Shown here: piece after piece, positions 22,871 to 34,069 of the stretch
How the letters are laid out: each line of letters opens with the position of its first letter
How positions within the stretch are numbered: position 1 is the stretch's first letter
From: Ceriagrion tenellum
Taxonomy: Eukaryota > Arthropoda > Insecta > Odonata > Coenagrionidae
Direction: 5' to 3'
Assembly: GCA_963169105.1 (NCBI GenBank)
Contig: OY720639.1
Coordinates: 85,976,593 to 86,040,592 of the forward strand
Length of the DNA stretch: 64,000 nt
Program-made: the position numbers and the translations under genes
Notes under the pieces: generated by a model
Told to the model about the DNA's origin: nothing
Databases searched by the model: none
What the model saw: the letters and a program-made list of their open reading frames with translations, nothing else

Positions 22871-25800
22871 TTTCGATTTGCTTGAAAAGTTATTTAAATG
22901 TGCTCTCAACAACTCACGATTCGCGCTCCAACGACCTTAAGGAACTGGTTGGGAATATGGTGGATGCTAGCGAAAATTCATTTCATTAAACGGAAAATAG
23001 CATGCGGATCAGCCAATTTGGCCTGTCCTTTGTATTCCCGGTGCCAGATGTCCGTCGTTTCACTTCCATGTGCCTTTCGCTTCCCGCTGTTCGTAGGCTG
23101 TGATCCACGTGTTCACTCGGACCCGGGTTTATGACGAGACTACATCCGGAGCCGAAAGGGAAGTCTGTCTGTCGGCTTGATGATCTCGTCAATAGCCTGC
23201 GCTGGGACGGGAGTCTGATGGGCGAGCGAGATTAAAGAGGTGCTGTAGATTAAAACGAACAATGCTTTCAGGAGGAATAAACTCAGCCATATGAAACCCT
23301 TAGCGGCGGAGTTGGGGTATTTGAAGGCCGTTAGACTAACAATGGTTCTTATTCATGTTCGAAGAACCTAATGAATGAATGTATGTATAGGTATCAATTA
23401 TCTTGAAGAATTCAATGTACTGATCACGAACCTGTTGTGCAATCATGGATCTTTACTGCGCGTTGTCGCTATCGCTGCTCTGAGCGCCTTCTTATGTTAT
23501 TGGTCACTCATCGCACGACTTGCTCCTACCTCATACAGTAGTGATTTTCAAGAACAGGTGTGATTTGAGGAACATTGAAGGCGTTTTACCAAATCCATTT
23601 GAGCCGGTACAAATTGACGGTAACAAAAGAAAGCGCGTTATGATGGTTCGTGATTTTGTTGCTGGGGCGTAATCAAGGTTCTTCACAAAGCGTGCGCTCA
23701 CGTTGTCTTTATTTTTCAACTGCTCTCATTGGAGCGAAAACGTATTTTTTTTTCAAATTTTTTCAGATGTTGAACATCTCGAGATTTTTCTTACAAAGTA
23801 CTATTTCTTTCGCTTGGTTCTTCGCCTTGAAATGTGGTTAGCATTATAACAGCTCATTTCAGTATGCTGAAGTAAGTATTGAAATGTAGACACAATGAAC
23901 TTTTCCTGGGTGCAGATGCGTTCTACTGTGTTATTTGGATAGAGGCAGTGATGTAACATTACTATAGCCGCCTTATATAGTAAGCTGACAGTATGGGCTC
24001 CTGTGGAGAGTGGAAATCACCATAAAACGGGAGATGTGAAAATGCCATCAGCAGCAGGAAAATTACCATCGTGCCATGCTAACTGCACACATGGGAGTCG
24101 TCCGATATGGAACTATTTCTATATCTAAAGTAACTTGCCCAAATATAGCACGGTGTTGGAAATGGTTGTAAACGTGGTCAGCTCACGGAGCGTAAGTCAA
24201 GCTACAGATATCTCTTAAGGCCTGTATTTTGTTATCTTATTGTAGAATGCTCTATACCCAGCCGATCCCTCTTCATTCGATCAGAAAAACTATTGCAAAA
24301 GACGGCGAGAATTTTTAATTGAAGAATGAACTATTTCGTAATAGGTCAATACACAAATGGTATTTAGATGTAATAATTGTATTTAGATGCATAAATGGTA
24401 CTTAGATGTAGAATTTACTGAGGCCGTACATGTAGATGTAATGTAATTTAGATTTAGATTTGGATGGATGGAAATATTCTTAAAATTTCTATTTCTTCGC
24501 ACTATGTTTACTACAACGGGAGAAGTAGCTTATGATGCGTTCAGCAGGATATTTTCAATTTATATTTCATGTGAATATGTGCATACAATTGCTCTCTCTT
24601 TTTCTAAAAAGAAACTATTTATTTCTCTGTCTCTCTCGATGAATTCTATTCGCTTATTTCCGTTCTCTCTCTTTTTTACTTCTTCTGGAAATCCGTAGCG
24701 TTCGAATTTCGCCGCATGATTCGCGCCCCGGGCCAGAAATTTCCGCCTGTTAGACTTCGTGGGGTCCGGTGGAGATGCCCTGGTATTATTTCGAAGATGG
24801 TGTGATTGAATGGGCTCGAATTATCTTAACGGTGAAATTGACCGTTTTGGAAATTGTGGAGTTTCTCCGTATGCCATTGGCTTTCTTTCATAATTAGGGC
24901 TGGTGGTAGAGGGCTGCAAAAGTCTCTCTTTTGATCAGCCCGCTCTCGTCGGACATTTGCGTGATTTCCCGCCCCGAGGAGCGTTCGAACATTTTCGCGC
25001 AGCATTAAAAAAATCGTAGACTCACTAGGTAGATAGGTCCTCGGATCAGAAATTGAAAGAAAGATATAATTATAGTTTGGCCATAACTCACAGTGTGCCG
25101 CAAGCTTTTAGGATCCTACCCTGAAAAATATAATGTGTGAAATAAACGAAAGTCCGAGAAATATTGCTCGATACGCTGGGTATCCAGCCTGCGTTCCAAA
25201 GATTTCTTTCTAACCCACGTTTTAAACAGCCTTCTAGGAACTATGATTGGTGTAAAGAGTAATGGCTAAGCATAGTTGTGGAGCAAAACAATGGAGAAAG
25301 AATTAATTGCGCTGGTAAGTCGGTGTTCAAGAGTTTAAGGGGTTTTTCCTGTCTCCTGGCCGTCGGGGAATAAGATATGCGGCAAAGAAGGACCTGCAAG
25401 TAACTCTTCCGCTTACCAAAATCATGAGCGTTCCCACTGCGAAAATTTTATGGTCGCGGCGTAAGCCTCCGGCCAGGATCAGTTGACCGTGTGTAGAAAT
25501 CCAACAATGATCGACACTTACTGGCGTTTCCCTTGCAAAATGTACCCAGTGTCTGGCATAATGGGTCTAATCAGTGATGGTATTAAATCACTTATGTAAG
25601 CCCGTTGTACTTTCACTTGGTGAGGTGTTTTGAAACGCCTACTATGGTATTTTACAACGCCAAATTTTATTTCCAGGAAAAATGTAGCGTTTGATGAAAC
25701 TGTGAACTTCCTTTCTGTGGCTGTATCCAGCATACGAGGCCTTGCTGGTAACATTGTTTCACGTAGGTATTCGCTCAAATGAGGGAAGACAGATTAAACT

Positions 25801-26170
25801 TCCATCCTGAGTTGTCTCGTTGGGTTGGTTACACCAGCGACTCGTGACTGAAATTACAGCCAGTTACGGGCATCGGATAGAAGAAGTAAATTGTCCGCAA
25901 ATGACCTCATCCGGTGTGATAGCCATTTATTTAGATGACAAGTCATGTGTTCATTCACTCTGACGAGGAACTATGGAGTCACACGTTTTGTCCAGGGTGA
26001 GAGAATCGTGAATGCGGGGACGAATCTGCACGAATCGGGATGCGGTAAAATACTGAAATCTCATAAAATCATCCGCGTTGGGCAGGTCATTGATAATATA
26101 GTTTTCTTCTCGTTAAAATGTATTGATCGCTGTGGCCCCTTGTGGGTCAATTCTCGAAGACTGTGATGAC
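22871..26170. other. No gene recognised
   Basis: GC-richer islets at 23000-23240 and 24700-25020 lack coding motifs. At 24360-24470 a loose tandem of TTAGATGTA units is present. The end of this stretch (26110-26175) matches 49150-49210 (GGGTC, then ATTCT, then TGTGATGA and TATCGC), suggesting a dispersed repeat with a degenerate tRNA-like T arm in the 49-kb copy (CCAGA/TCTGG). Confidence 0.45.
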
Positions 26171-26184
26171 TATCGCGTGCGAAA

Positions 26185-26240
26185 ATTGCAATATTATCGC
26201 ATGGTTTTTCATCGCATCACATTGCAATATTATCGCATGG
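26185..26240. repeat. Exact 20-bp direct repeat
   Basis: ATTGCAATATTATCGCATGG occurs at 26185-26204 and 26221-26240, separated by TTTTTCATCGCATCAC. It contains a further ATCGCAT echo between the copies. Confidence 0.9.
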
Positions 26241-26384
26241 CAATTATGTATTGTTGATTTGTCACATCCTGCCCGCATGCGATTCATTTAAGTATTCTAC
26301 CTACTGATTGGTAGGTTTTAGGACAGAACTAATCCTAATCCGTTTACACTCCAATGTGTGGTCCGCAAATAAATCCCTCTTGAA

Positions 26385-26965
26385 TTCTTCATATCGTCTC
26401 CCGCTTCTTATTTCGTCCAGAATTCCTATCCTTTTTCCTTCCTCTTCCACACTTCCCCAGTGTTCTCCCCTCTATTACCCTCCTCAGCATTCCCTCTCCT
26501 TTCAAAACGTCTTCCATCCATCTCTTCTGCCTCCTTCGAGCCTCTGCCACTAGCTTCCTCTCCTCTCCAACTATGTCTAATACTTCCTCATTCCTCCTTC
26601 TCGCCATCCAGCTCACCCTCTCCAACCTTCTCCACACCCACATCTCAAACGCCTCTACGAACATCCTCCCTTCGCCATGACCGGGTCTCCGACCCACACA
26701 GCTCCACGCTCCATATTAGAGCCCTCACCAGTCGTTTCTTTACATCACTAATCAGAACCACCTTCATCAGTTTCCTCCTTTTTGAAAATACTTCTTTAGC
26801 CATGGCAGTTCTGCATCTATTATCCCTACCACTAAACCCATTCTCTTCCAAAATACTACCCAGAGACGTAATCTGCTCGACTTGCTCTATTCTGTGCCCT
26901 CCCACCTTTATGTAAAGCCCCGTCTTTTTGATTCTGGAGAATCTCATCAAGTGCAGTAAAAAGAA
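26385..26965 (-). mobile_element. RTE-like LINE family 2, larger fragment
   Basis: Minus strand. Two overlapping frames encode GGHRIEQVEQITSLGSILEE, then RALIWSVELCGSETRSWRRED, then AFEMWVWRRLERVSWMARRR and DVLKGEGMLRRVIEGR. This is the standard C-terminal order of arthropod RTE-type ORFs. A frameshift near 26670 splits it. Confidence 0.88.
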
Positions 26966-26969
26966 CAAG

Positions 26970-28144
26970 TGGTGGTTAAGTATTCACCACTTCTGCGAAA
27001 CCATGCGGTGCCATGTTAGTTCCAATGGCGATAATTATCGCGTCATTTCGAGAATTGATGCCGTTGAGGAAGGCTTCAAAACGATGGTGTCTCGGCAGTG
27101 ACGGCACAAGGACGTCACTGTCTCTCCAAGTTCAGATGAGGGCTTTTTAAAGTTGAGATTTGTCGTAGTACTTGGGCTTGTTATAAAGCTCTCAATGTCG
27201 TGGTTTCATGAAAACATAAAATCTGTCAGCGCACTGTGTTTTACTGATTTTATAATATTGGTATGCAGTTGTGAGCACACTGGCTGAACGGTAGGCCCCT
27301 GCTCCCGCTGCGAATAAGATTCTGGACGATCATTATGATACTATCGCTGATTAGTATTACTAATAGTTTTAATTCTTGGATATTGCGAGATGCTAATTCA
27401 TTAAAAAAAACTAATTCGCGCGGGGTATTACAGGCGGGATGAGATGTTAGTGAGAATGATAAGTCTTTAAAATTTCGGAGTCTGGTCCACCTATTGTCAG
27501 TCAGTCTCGTCTTCATACTTAGATAGTCGTGCTGACATGCAAAAATTAAATAACAGATGCTAATCAAACGAAATTAATGAGAACCTGATACAGACTAAAA
27601 GCAGAAGAAATGGAAGGGCTCACTCACTTAAGTTGCTTCCACTACTGTTATCGCTAACGTTGTTGGAAGTTAGTTTCAAGGTGTTGGTGCACGATGAGGT
27701 GTAGAATATACTTTATGCTGCCTCGAATGGGAATTCCGTAAAAGTGACGCCGCAACTTTTTGAAAGTCTCGGACGAATTGGTCGTCAGTTTCTCACGGGT
27801 GTGAATTGAGGCGAGAGATGTTTGGAGAAGTTTGGTCCATCCGTGGCGGTGGCTCTTCTCTCCCTCCCCCTCTCTCTCCCTAAGGGGTGAAAGGAGGTGG
27901 TCGAGGAAACTCTTTCGGGCCGTGCCGGCTTGGAGGCGGCAACAACCCGTTCGCGGACTCCTTTTTCTTTTCGAAAGAAGCGTGCGTGTTCGAAGAAAGT
28001 CCCCGTCTCGTGATCGGAGCAAGCCTTCGTCCGTCTCAGACCCTCCGAGATTAGGCCGAAGGGACTTAATTTTTTTTGCCCCTTTTCATTTCTTCACAGC
28101 GCAATTCATGACGCCCCCTTAGCTCTCTTCCGTCCAATCGAAAA
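26970..28144. other. No gene recognised; CpG-rich islet at 27780-28060
   Basis: The islet is rich in CpG, with TTCGAAAGAAGC- and TCGAAGAAAGTC-like runs and pyrimidine tracts. It carries overlapping 122- and 96-residue frames on opposite strands without motifs. It could be regulatory or 5' UTR sequence, but nothing in it shows this. Confidence 0.4.
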
Positions 28145-28269
28145 TACGAGGTGCGTCCAGAAAGTAAATTCCGTTTAGCAGGTGAAAGAAAACAAGTATT
28201 TATCAGGAAAATATATTTTGCGCTACCTGAATTTATTACTAATGCAAGAAATGAATGTAATTATTGTAG

Positions 28270-28650
28270 AGGTGTAAAAAATTGATTATTTGCTATTGAT
28301 GATGTATCAACTTGATTTTCATTTTGTGTGAAATGGTGTAGCTCACAGCAGTGTCAATTATCTATTTCATGTTTTCTTCTTTTTTCTTATTTATTATTGA
28401 TATGAAAAGTTTAATAAGTTAATTTCTCTATGCTGAGTGAATTTCGATTGTAACTATACCAGGACTAATGCATTGTTATCCAAATATAAAGCAACACATT
28501 CAAATCATTTTGTATGTAAGAACGAGTCGGTAACCCCAAAACGGAGTTTCTGCAAAAGGGTACTTATATTCCAGAAATTATGTCTCACTTAATTGAATCT
28601 GTTATGTGTGGAATGAACTCATATTATTATTAAAAAAATTATGTTTAAAA
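28270..28650 (-). repeat. Dispersed repeat, copy inside mariner
   Basis: Minus-strand sequence matches 59510-59765 on the plus strand: GAATATAAGTACCC, GGGTTACCGACTCGTTCTT, GTCCTGGTATAGTTA, AGCATAGAGAA, CACTGCTGTGAGCT and ACCATTTCACACA in the same order. No coding potential. Confidence 0.85.
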
Positions 28651-28689
28651 GTGTTCAGACCTTAAACTGTCTTTCTACACAAATCCTTA

Positions 28690-29030
28690 TATTTTGTAGG
28701 CGTTTGTCATAGTGCGGCACCAACTTTTATATTCCCTCTTCATAAAAAGGTGCCGCTTGTGCTCTCAACCTAGTAACCACACGTTCTTTGATCTCGTCAT
28801 CATTGTTGAATCTCATGCCACCAATGCTGAATTTCAGGTGCAAAAAAAAAGACGTGAGTAACTAGGAGCGAGGTCCGGGCTGTATGGAGGGTGGTTGAAT
28901 TGTTCCCAACCAAAGTTCTGTAAAAGTTTTTGTGTTACATGTGCAGTGTGAGGGCGGGCATTGTCATGAATCAAAACAATGCTGCTGGTGAGCATCCCTC
29001 GGTGGAGGGATTTTCAATTTTATTCGCCAT
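28690..29030 (-). pseudogene. Mariner transposase remnant
   Basis: The minus-strand start codon at 29030 opens MANKIENPST, the usual mariner N-terminus, then jumps directly to RGMLTSSIVLIHDNARPHTA, the second catalytic Asp region. The DNA-binding domain and first catalytic Asp are deleted at about 29005. The junction also changes frame, so translation from the ATG ends within about 20 codons. FGWEQFNHPPYSPDLAPS follows, but the third catalytic position (Asp in DD34D mariners) reads Tyr. A 9-T run then shifts frame before GMRFNNDDEIKERVVTRLRA. The remnant is inactive on three counts. Confidence 0.93.
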
Positions 29031-29375
29031 TCAAACGAGAGTCGCGAGGCGTACACAACAATCAGCTAACTCATAATGGCGTCAACCCCTTCTCAATAGG
29101 TTAGAGTAAGTACAGCGAATGCGCGGAACTGTGTTCGCAGCGCTACAGTGGTAAAAATTACAAACGGAACTTACTTCCTGGATGTACCTCGTACCTATAC
29201 CCCTAGAAACAAGTCAGGGCGTTTTCTTAGAAGATTCTTGCGCTAAGTCAACGTTAGCCTAGTTCACAGGCTGATTTGTTGGAAAGAATCACGTTGCACT
29301 AATTAATGTGCAATATTGAAACTAACGTGGTGACTTGAGGACGTCCTATAATGACTGTGTGAGTCAAAACAGGTA

Positions 29376-29928
29376 TTAAGGTAGTTTGGACGAAATCTCG
29401 TTTTACCTAAAAATCAGTTACTTTGGTCTCATTTAAAAAAAAAATGCCTCACCGTTCCTAAGATACTAAATAATCAGCCCCTTACCGAACTAATTTCCGA
29501 GATTTTTTTCGTAAAATACCTGCACTATTACATGGGAAATGGGACGTGTATGCTCTCCGGAGAGACCTTGTTTAAAAAATGAGGAATTTATGACACGTAG
29601 ATCTCATCAAAATAATTAACATTGTGTTGTTAGTATGTTTTCTTGACTATTTTTAGAATGAAGCATATTGCCATAGCAGCAATTTTTTCAGGATCGCAAA
29701 AAAACCTTCCGTAGTGGAGTTTTAAACTTACCGCGCGAAAAAAATGAGTTAAAGACTTTATAGACATTTTTATTATATTACATATACGTTCTTTCTAATA
29801 AAATTTATTACTGCGCCGTTAAAATGCAATATTTAATTCATACTTCATACGATTGCTGAAACCAAAACGTATAATTCGAATATCGTCTCCATTATGTCTA
29901 GGGAACTATCTCGCTCAAACTACCTTAA
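29376..29928 (+). mobile_element. TTAA-flanked MITE, copy 2
   Basis: TTAAGGTAGTTTGGACG at the left and CTCAAACTACCTTAA at the right. Its 553-bp length is close to that of copy 4. It lies only 180 bp from the mariner right end. No coding frame. Confidence 0.92.
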
Positions 29929-30059
29929 ATTCCACCTTGCGTTTCTATTGTTTGGAAAAATACTGCTTTCTCTGATCAAATGCCTTAGAAATTGAGAAAC
30001 AACATAATGATGCTGAGCATGTAGATTATGTGACGGATCCATTTATAAATGAAATAAAA

Positions 30060-30190
30060 ATAGGTTTCACTTTGTGGAGTTCAATGTTAATTAGTTAAAA
30101 TAACTTTTACCCTCAACTGGTCAGTTTACCAGTCAATTCATTGAACAATCCGGATTTCGATGCCTGGCATTATCTTCAGGTGTTCTCTGA
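30060..30190 (-). mobile_element. Small ribozyme-bearing element (retrozyme/Penelope-like)
   Basis: Plus strand runs CACTTTGTGGAGTTCA (30067), an AT-rich 50 bp, CTGGTCAGTTTACCAGTC with an internal inverted repeat, then the inverse of the hammerhead-like motif at 30143-30185. No reverse transcriptase is visible nearby, so it is a solo end or non-autonomous unit. Confidence 0.5.
30143..30185 (-). ncRNA. Hammerhead ribozyme-like motif, best-preserved core
   Basis: Minus strand: stem I GAAC/GTTC with an AC bulge, intact CTGAAGA (CUGANGA), stem II ATGC/GCAT with CAG loop, intact GAAA, stem III ATC/GAT with a 2-nt loop, U16.1 and U at the cleavage position 17. Very short stem III is characteristic of hammerheads described in Penelope-like elements. 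All invariant core residues I can check are present, although stem I is short and bulged. Confidence 0.6.
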
Positions 30191-30540
30191 CCCAGGCCTA
30201 GTTATACCTACTCAGGCTCCATTTATTTTCTCGAAAACTTTTTCTAGCCTTACGAGCCGACTTGAGAGATATTTCTATTGAGTGAATTCTTTTCTACTTC
30301 AGTTTTTCGACCGCAGTTTCTGTATTTTTGCCCATTAACGCAAAAACTAAGACGGAAATATGTCCTACTGTTTTTAACGTAGCGCATGTTTTTTATTTCG
30401 TTTCCTTCACGAATTATGTATTTCTCTGAAACATATGTAACGTCTGTTTTACGTGAGGCATTTATGCACAATTTGATGCACAGAAATAGCGCGAACGAGG
30501 GCACAAAATTTCGCACGTAAAAGGGCTGGAATCTTTCAAG

Positions 30541-30618
30541 GGTGACGTATTATTCTTTAAATCGAGTCCAAATTAATTGATTTGTGTGTGAAATGATATT
30601 TCGCTCGAACTAACTTAA
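30541..30618 (-). mobile_element. TTAA MITE, end fragment
   Basis: Only one end remains: read on the minus strand it starts TTAAGTTAGTTCGAGCGAAA and continues like the left ends at 54290 and 29376 for about 75 bp. It is cut off near 30541. Confidence 0.7.
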
Positions 30619-30622
30619 GGGT

Positions 30623-31476
30623 CGGGTTGGTGTGGTGGCTAGAGTAGTGGCTAACCATACAGGCGGCCAGGGTTCAAATCCCTACAGAGAAGTATGTTTT
30701 TCAGAGGAAACATGATCCCTACTTCAGTGTTTTATGAAGGGCACTCCAAGAACAGTTCTCTTTCTGTCGGATGAGACGTTTAACCGTGGTCCCCCTGGCG
30801 CCTTTCATCAAGAGCAGACTAATGCCGACGCCCGGTTTCTATCCACCCTTCCTCACTTACCTCGGTCCTCGGATGAAAGTAAAAGAGAGTTGCTACTTCG
30901 CTCTGGTTAGGCCACACCTCAAATACGCCACGAGCATTTAGGACCCTGGTCATAAAGATTAAGCAATAAGATAAATAAAATACAAATAAAAGAAGCACAC
31001 TTCCTTAAAAATGCTACGAACGAACAGTTAGTGTCTCACAACTTTTAGAGGTATTCAAGCAGGAGCCCCTAGAGACTCCGAGGCTACACGCTAGGATAGG
31101 TTGCTTGAGAAATTCAAAACTGGTGTTTTTTTGAGCGACACACAGAATATTTTCATGACGCCTCTCGACATCTCTGGGTCTGACAGAAGCGATAAAACAC
31201 GAGAGATACACTGCTTAACAGATGGGTACAAAAACTCATTCTTTCCGCGCACAACAAGCGACCACAATAATAGCTAAGCTCCACTAAATACACTCTCATA
31301 ATACTCGGCCCAATTTCACCTCTCTAAACCTTACATCTTTACACGGCTGGTGACCTAACAACCCCTGCCACACGACCATGCGGCGGCTCGCAGGGCAGTA
31401 TGTAGTTGTATGTATCTGTCCCCAATGGCGCAAATGACATTAGCTGTCGGTCGCCTCCCCAAAATCCAGTCCATCC
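30623..31476 (+). mobile_element. tRNA-derived SINE family 2, split by LINE A
   Basis: The 5' part (30623-30861) has box A TGGCTAGAGTAGTGG and box B GGTTCAAATCC, followed by a ~190-bp body. The 3' part (31417-31476) begins CCCCAATGGCGCAAATGACA. The intact copy at 55811-56108 is collinear and lacks the intervening 550 bp, showing that the SINE was interrupted. Confidence 0.9.
30862..31416 (+). mobile_element. LINE family A, 5'-truncated, inside SINE
   Basis: Starts TCCTCGGATGAAAGTAAAAG, encodes CYFALVRPHLKYATSI near 30892-30940, then decayed C-terminal residues and the 3' UTR ending CGGCTCGCAGGGCAGTA with a GTATGTAGTTGTATGTAT tail. It matches 57490-58080. Frame breaks are frequent. Confidence 0.88.
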
Positions 31477-32280
31477 CGGCATATTTTATCGGGAAACTTC
31501 TCGTGTTCAGTTTTCGTGCCTGCTTTTTCTATCCATCTGGAGGGAATGCGGTCATTCCGTCGTCAACACCCTCTGCGTGCGAAACGTGTGCCGCTCCTTC
31601 TCCTTAGCTGGTCGTTTGGTCGCATCCCCTCGACCAACTCGTTCGCGGGCGCAACAGCTTCCTCTCGCCGTCTGGTCATGAATGGGAGGGAAAGACTTCG
31701 CTTCGGAGGGGGCGCGGCCGCATTTGGCCGTGCGTGGATACGCACACCTTCTTTCTCCACGCTTCTCTCTCTTGGACGGGAGACGTGTTTTTTTTCCATC
31801 CCTCCACGAGAGGATGCTCTCTTAAAGAAGCGAGCCGGTAGAACGAGTGACACTGGCCTCGATGCTCCATGGGAAAAGAAACTTGTCTCCTAACTCCTTT
31901 TTAAGGAAGTGGAGAGTGAAGAAGACCCTGACTGCCTATGGATTCTCCGCGCTCTTTTTTATTTTGAATTCCGCAAGACCTTTTTGGGATGCCCGGAAAG
32001 TTCTGACCTATCTTTTTGGTGTGTACTCGTTTTTATTTTACTTTTTTCTGCTCTACTCCAGATCACTCCCTATCTTTAGTCGGTTTTCCGCTAAAACTGG
32101 CCGAAATTTATACTTTGATGCGCCTCACAAGAGGACTTCGATTTTCCACCCATTTGGTGAAGCAAAAAAAAACTAAATGGGGAAAACCAAAGTATACATG
32201 TATGTAATACCCTGCGAACCGTCGTAGAAGCGTATTGTAGGGGGTGTTGGGACACCATCCGCGTTATCATCATTGGTCGT
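31477..32280. other. No gene recognised; CpG-rich islet at 31490-31880
   Basis: Overlapping frames on both strands (91, 65, 125, 96 and 64 residues) come from a GC-rich islet with no domain. Opposed frames of similar length argue against coding. The stretch 32207-32250 (TACCCTGCGAACCGTCGTAG) resembles a LINE 3' end, also weakly seen at 52335. Confidence 0.45.
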
Positions 32281-32475
32281 GCTATCCTAAGATTGGTTGA
32301 CTGCAGCCCTCCACCCATCCCTGTCTAATGCTATTTCCCTTACCCCCTGGTAGCTCTTCCTATGTAATTTTTTCTTTATTTGGTCCATGAACTTATCCTG
32401 GGTCTTCCTCTCGGGACTTTTCCATCTATTTTGCCTGTCAATATGTTCTTCACAAGCCCATCGTCTCTCATTCAT
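32281..32475 (-). mobile_element. RTE-like LINE family 1, 3' end only
   Basis: Minus strand. Encodes KFMDQIKKKLHRKSYQGV and ALDRDGWRAAVNQS, the conserved end of family 1. Plus-strand start CTATCCTAAGATTGGTTGAC matches 44638. Confidence 0.88.
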
Positions 32476-32494
32476 CCGCGTAAGGAAAGGGAAC

Positions 32495-32665
32495 ATAGAA
32501 AAGGGTGGGGGAGAGGACAGTGGTGAATAGTATGGTGATGATGTCTTATGTTTTTGTCTCACTATTTTTGTTGTAATTATAGCAGATGCGTGGAAATAAG
32601 TAATATATGTACCCATCAGTTCGGTAGTGTATCTCTCTTATTTAGTCGCTTTGCAGTTCCCTACC
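32495..32665 (-). mobile_element. LINE family A fragment, diverged
   Basis: Collinear weak matches to 57590-57725: GGGGGAGAGGACAGTGGTGA, GATGCGTGGAAATAAGTAAT, ACCCATCAGTTCGGTA, TATCTCTCTTATTTAGTCGC. Confidence 0.6.
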
Positions 32666-33065
32666 TTTGCAATTCATCGTGTGAGTCAGAATTCAGTATT
32701 GAAGAGCAACTCATGCACAACATAATATCGCGATTACCCCAAGCAAATTCCACAACTATTCTAATGGTATTTACAGTTAAAAAACGTATAGATATAGATT
32801 TCTACAGTCGGTGACTAAATTACTAATGTGGTATAATTCCATGGTTTTCATGTGTGCACATATCTTCTATGATGTTTAACACAATACTTTACGTGTATTC
32901 GCGCAAAATTGAACGTGTGCACTCAAGATTAGAATCAGATTCTAAGTAAAACTTTTGAATTCCACATTTTTAAGAGTAAATACGATGATATTTTACTATT
33001 TTTCAATGAAATATTGCCGATACTTGGTTGGATATCCTTCGTAGTCGATGTAAATACCCATATCC
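32666..33065. other. No gene recognised
   Basis: AT-rich sequence without motifs. Confidence 0.5.
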
Positions 33066-33069
33066 CACG

Positions 33070-33240
33070 ACCTTATGACGCCTAAGACGGGGGTTTTCAA
33101 GCGTCGTACGATATGACGGCTATGACGGGGTTATGACGGCTATGACATTTACATAATCGCTACTTTTCGCTAGCCGTCATAGCTATGACGCCCCCGTCAT
33201 ACGAACAATGGTTATGACGCCTATGACAGTTACATAATCG
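33070..33240. repeat. TATGACGG-type repeats in inverted orientation
   Basis: TATGACGGCTATGAC occurs twice on the plus strand (33113 and 33137 areas). Then GCCGTCATAGCTATGACGCC and CCCCGTCATAC face the other way, with ATTTACATAATCG and AGTTACATAATCG bracketing. A two-armed palindromic array of about 170 bp. Confidence 0.75.
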
Positions 33241-34065
33241 ACCCGCAGGACACTGAAGGATACAAAAATCAGAAAATAAAAATAATCATCATAACAAATT
33301 ACAAATATTATTCTATGTGCTCAAATGAGAATGAGAAGACACCGAAGGAAACAAATTATCAGCCAGGACCTTGATGAAACAATTAATCAAAAGATACCTA
33401 ATGATCAAAATCACTAATACAGTTAGAGAGAAAATAGCTCAGGAGCACCCTTTTAAAGTCACGACCGTATTCTAGTGCGTCTCTTTGGATTTCGTCCGTA
33501 AAGTATAAAAAAAAGAGTTTCGCCCGACCGCTATTCTTTTGTCCGCTATTCCTCCAACCTTCATAAGTTTCTCCGATTTCAGCGGTTCGGATTTGGGTCC
33601 ACCTGTTGATGATGATGTCTCCACCCCAGACGCTAGGAGGAAAAAAAAGCCATTACGTATTCTCCAGATGGATTCCTCATCAATTCCGCTTCCTTCCTCT
33701 CCGTGTGGCGTCTTTTATAAAAAGACTTGACCGTTATGCGGGCCACGTGTTCGAGAGGGGAGACGATAGCGGGGAAGAGTTTACGACAGGGGGAAGCGAA
33801 GAATGAAAAGGGTACGATTGGTAAGAGTGGGTCGGACGCAAGTGTAAGTGGGTGATAGGGGAGACCGAACTAGAGGAATGGGGCGCCGCAGGTTGACCAA
33901 CATTACGGTGCCCAATTCAACGTTCACCGTTTGTAATGACGACGATTCTGGAATTACCCCATTAATCCCGCCACACATACACTACCTCAGCATATCACTC
34001 CTCTGTGAGTCTTTGCTATGTCTAACGTTTTTTGTAGGTTACGTCTTTGTCAAGTGAAATGCTCT
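33241..34065. other. No gene recognised
   Basis: Frames at 33539-33730, 33606-33806, 33781-33978 and 33848-34057 overlap on both strands in a GC-richer islet and show no domain. Confidence 0.45.
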
Positions 34066-34069
34066 CTTG

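Larger units (their letters stand above)
28147..29191 (-). mobile_element. Mariner-type transposon, internally deleted
   Basis: About 30-bp terminal inverted repeats: left CGAGGTGCGTCCAGAAAGTA, right (reverse complement) CGAGGTACATCCAGGAAGTA. Flanked by TA on both sides, the target duplication of Tc1/mariner elements. Transposase remnants run on the minus strand from 29030 to about 28690. The left third (about 28270-28650) is a separate repeat also present at 59510-59765, inserted in or beside the transposase 3' end. Confidence 0.95.

Noticed and set aside
31516..31893. 125-residue frame in a CpG-rich islet
   Set aside because: Five frames of similar size on both strands in the same islet; no motif.
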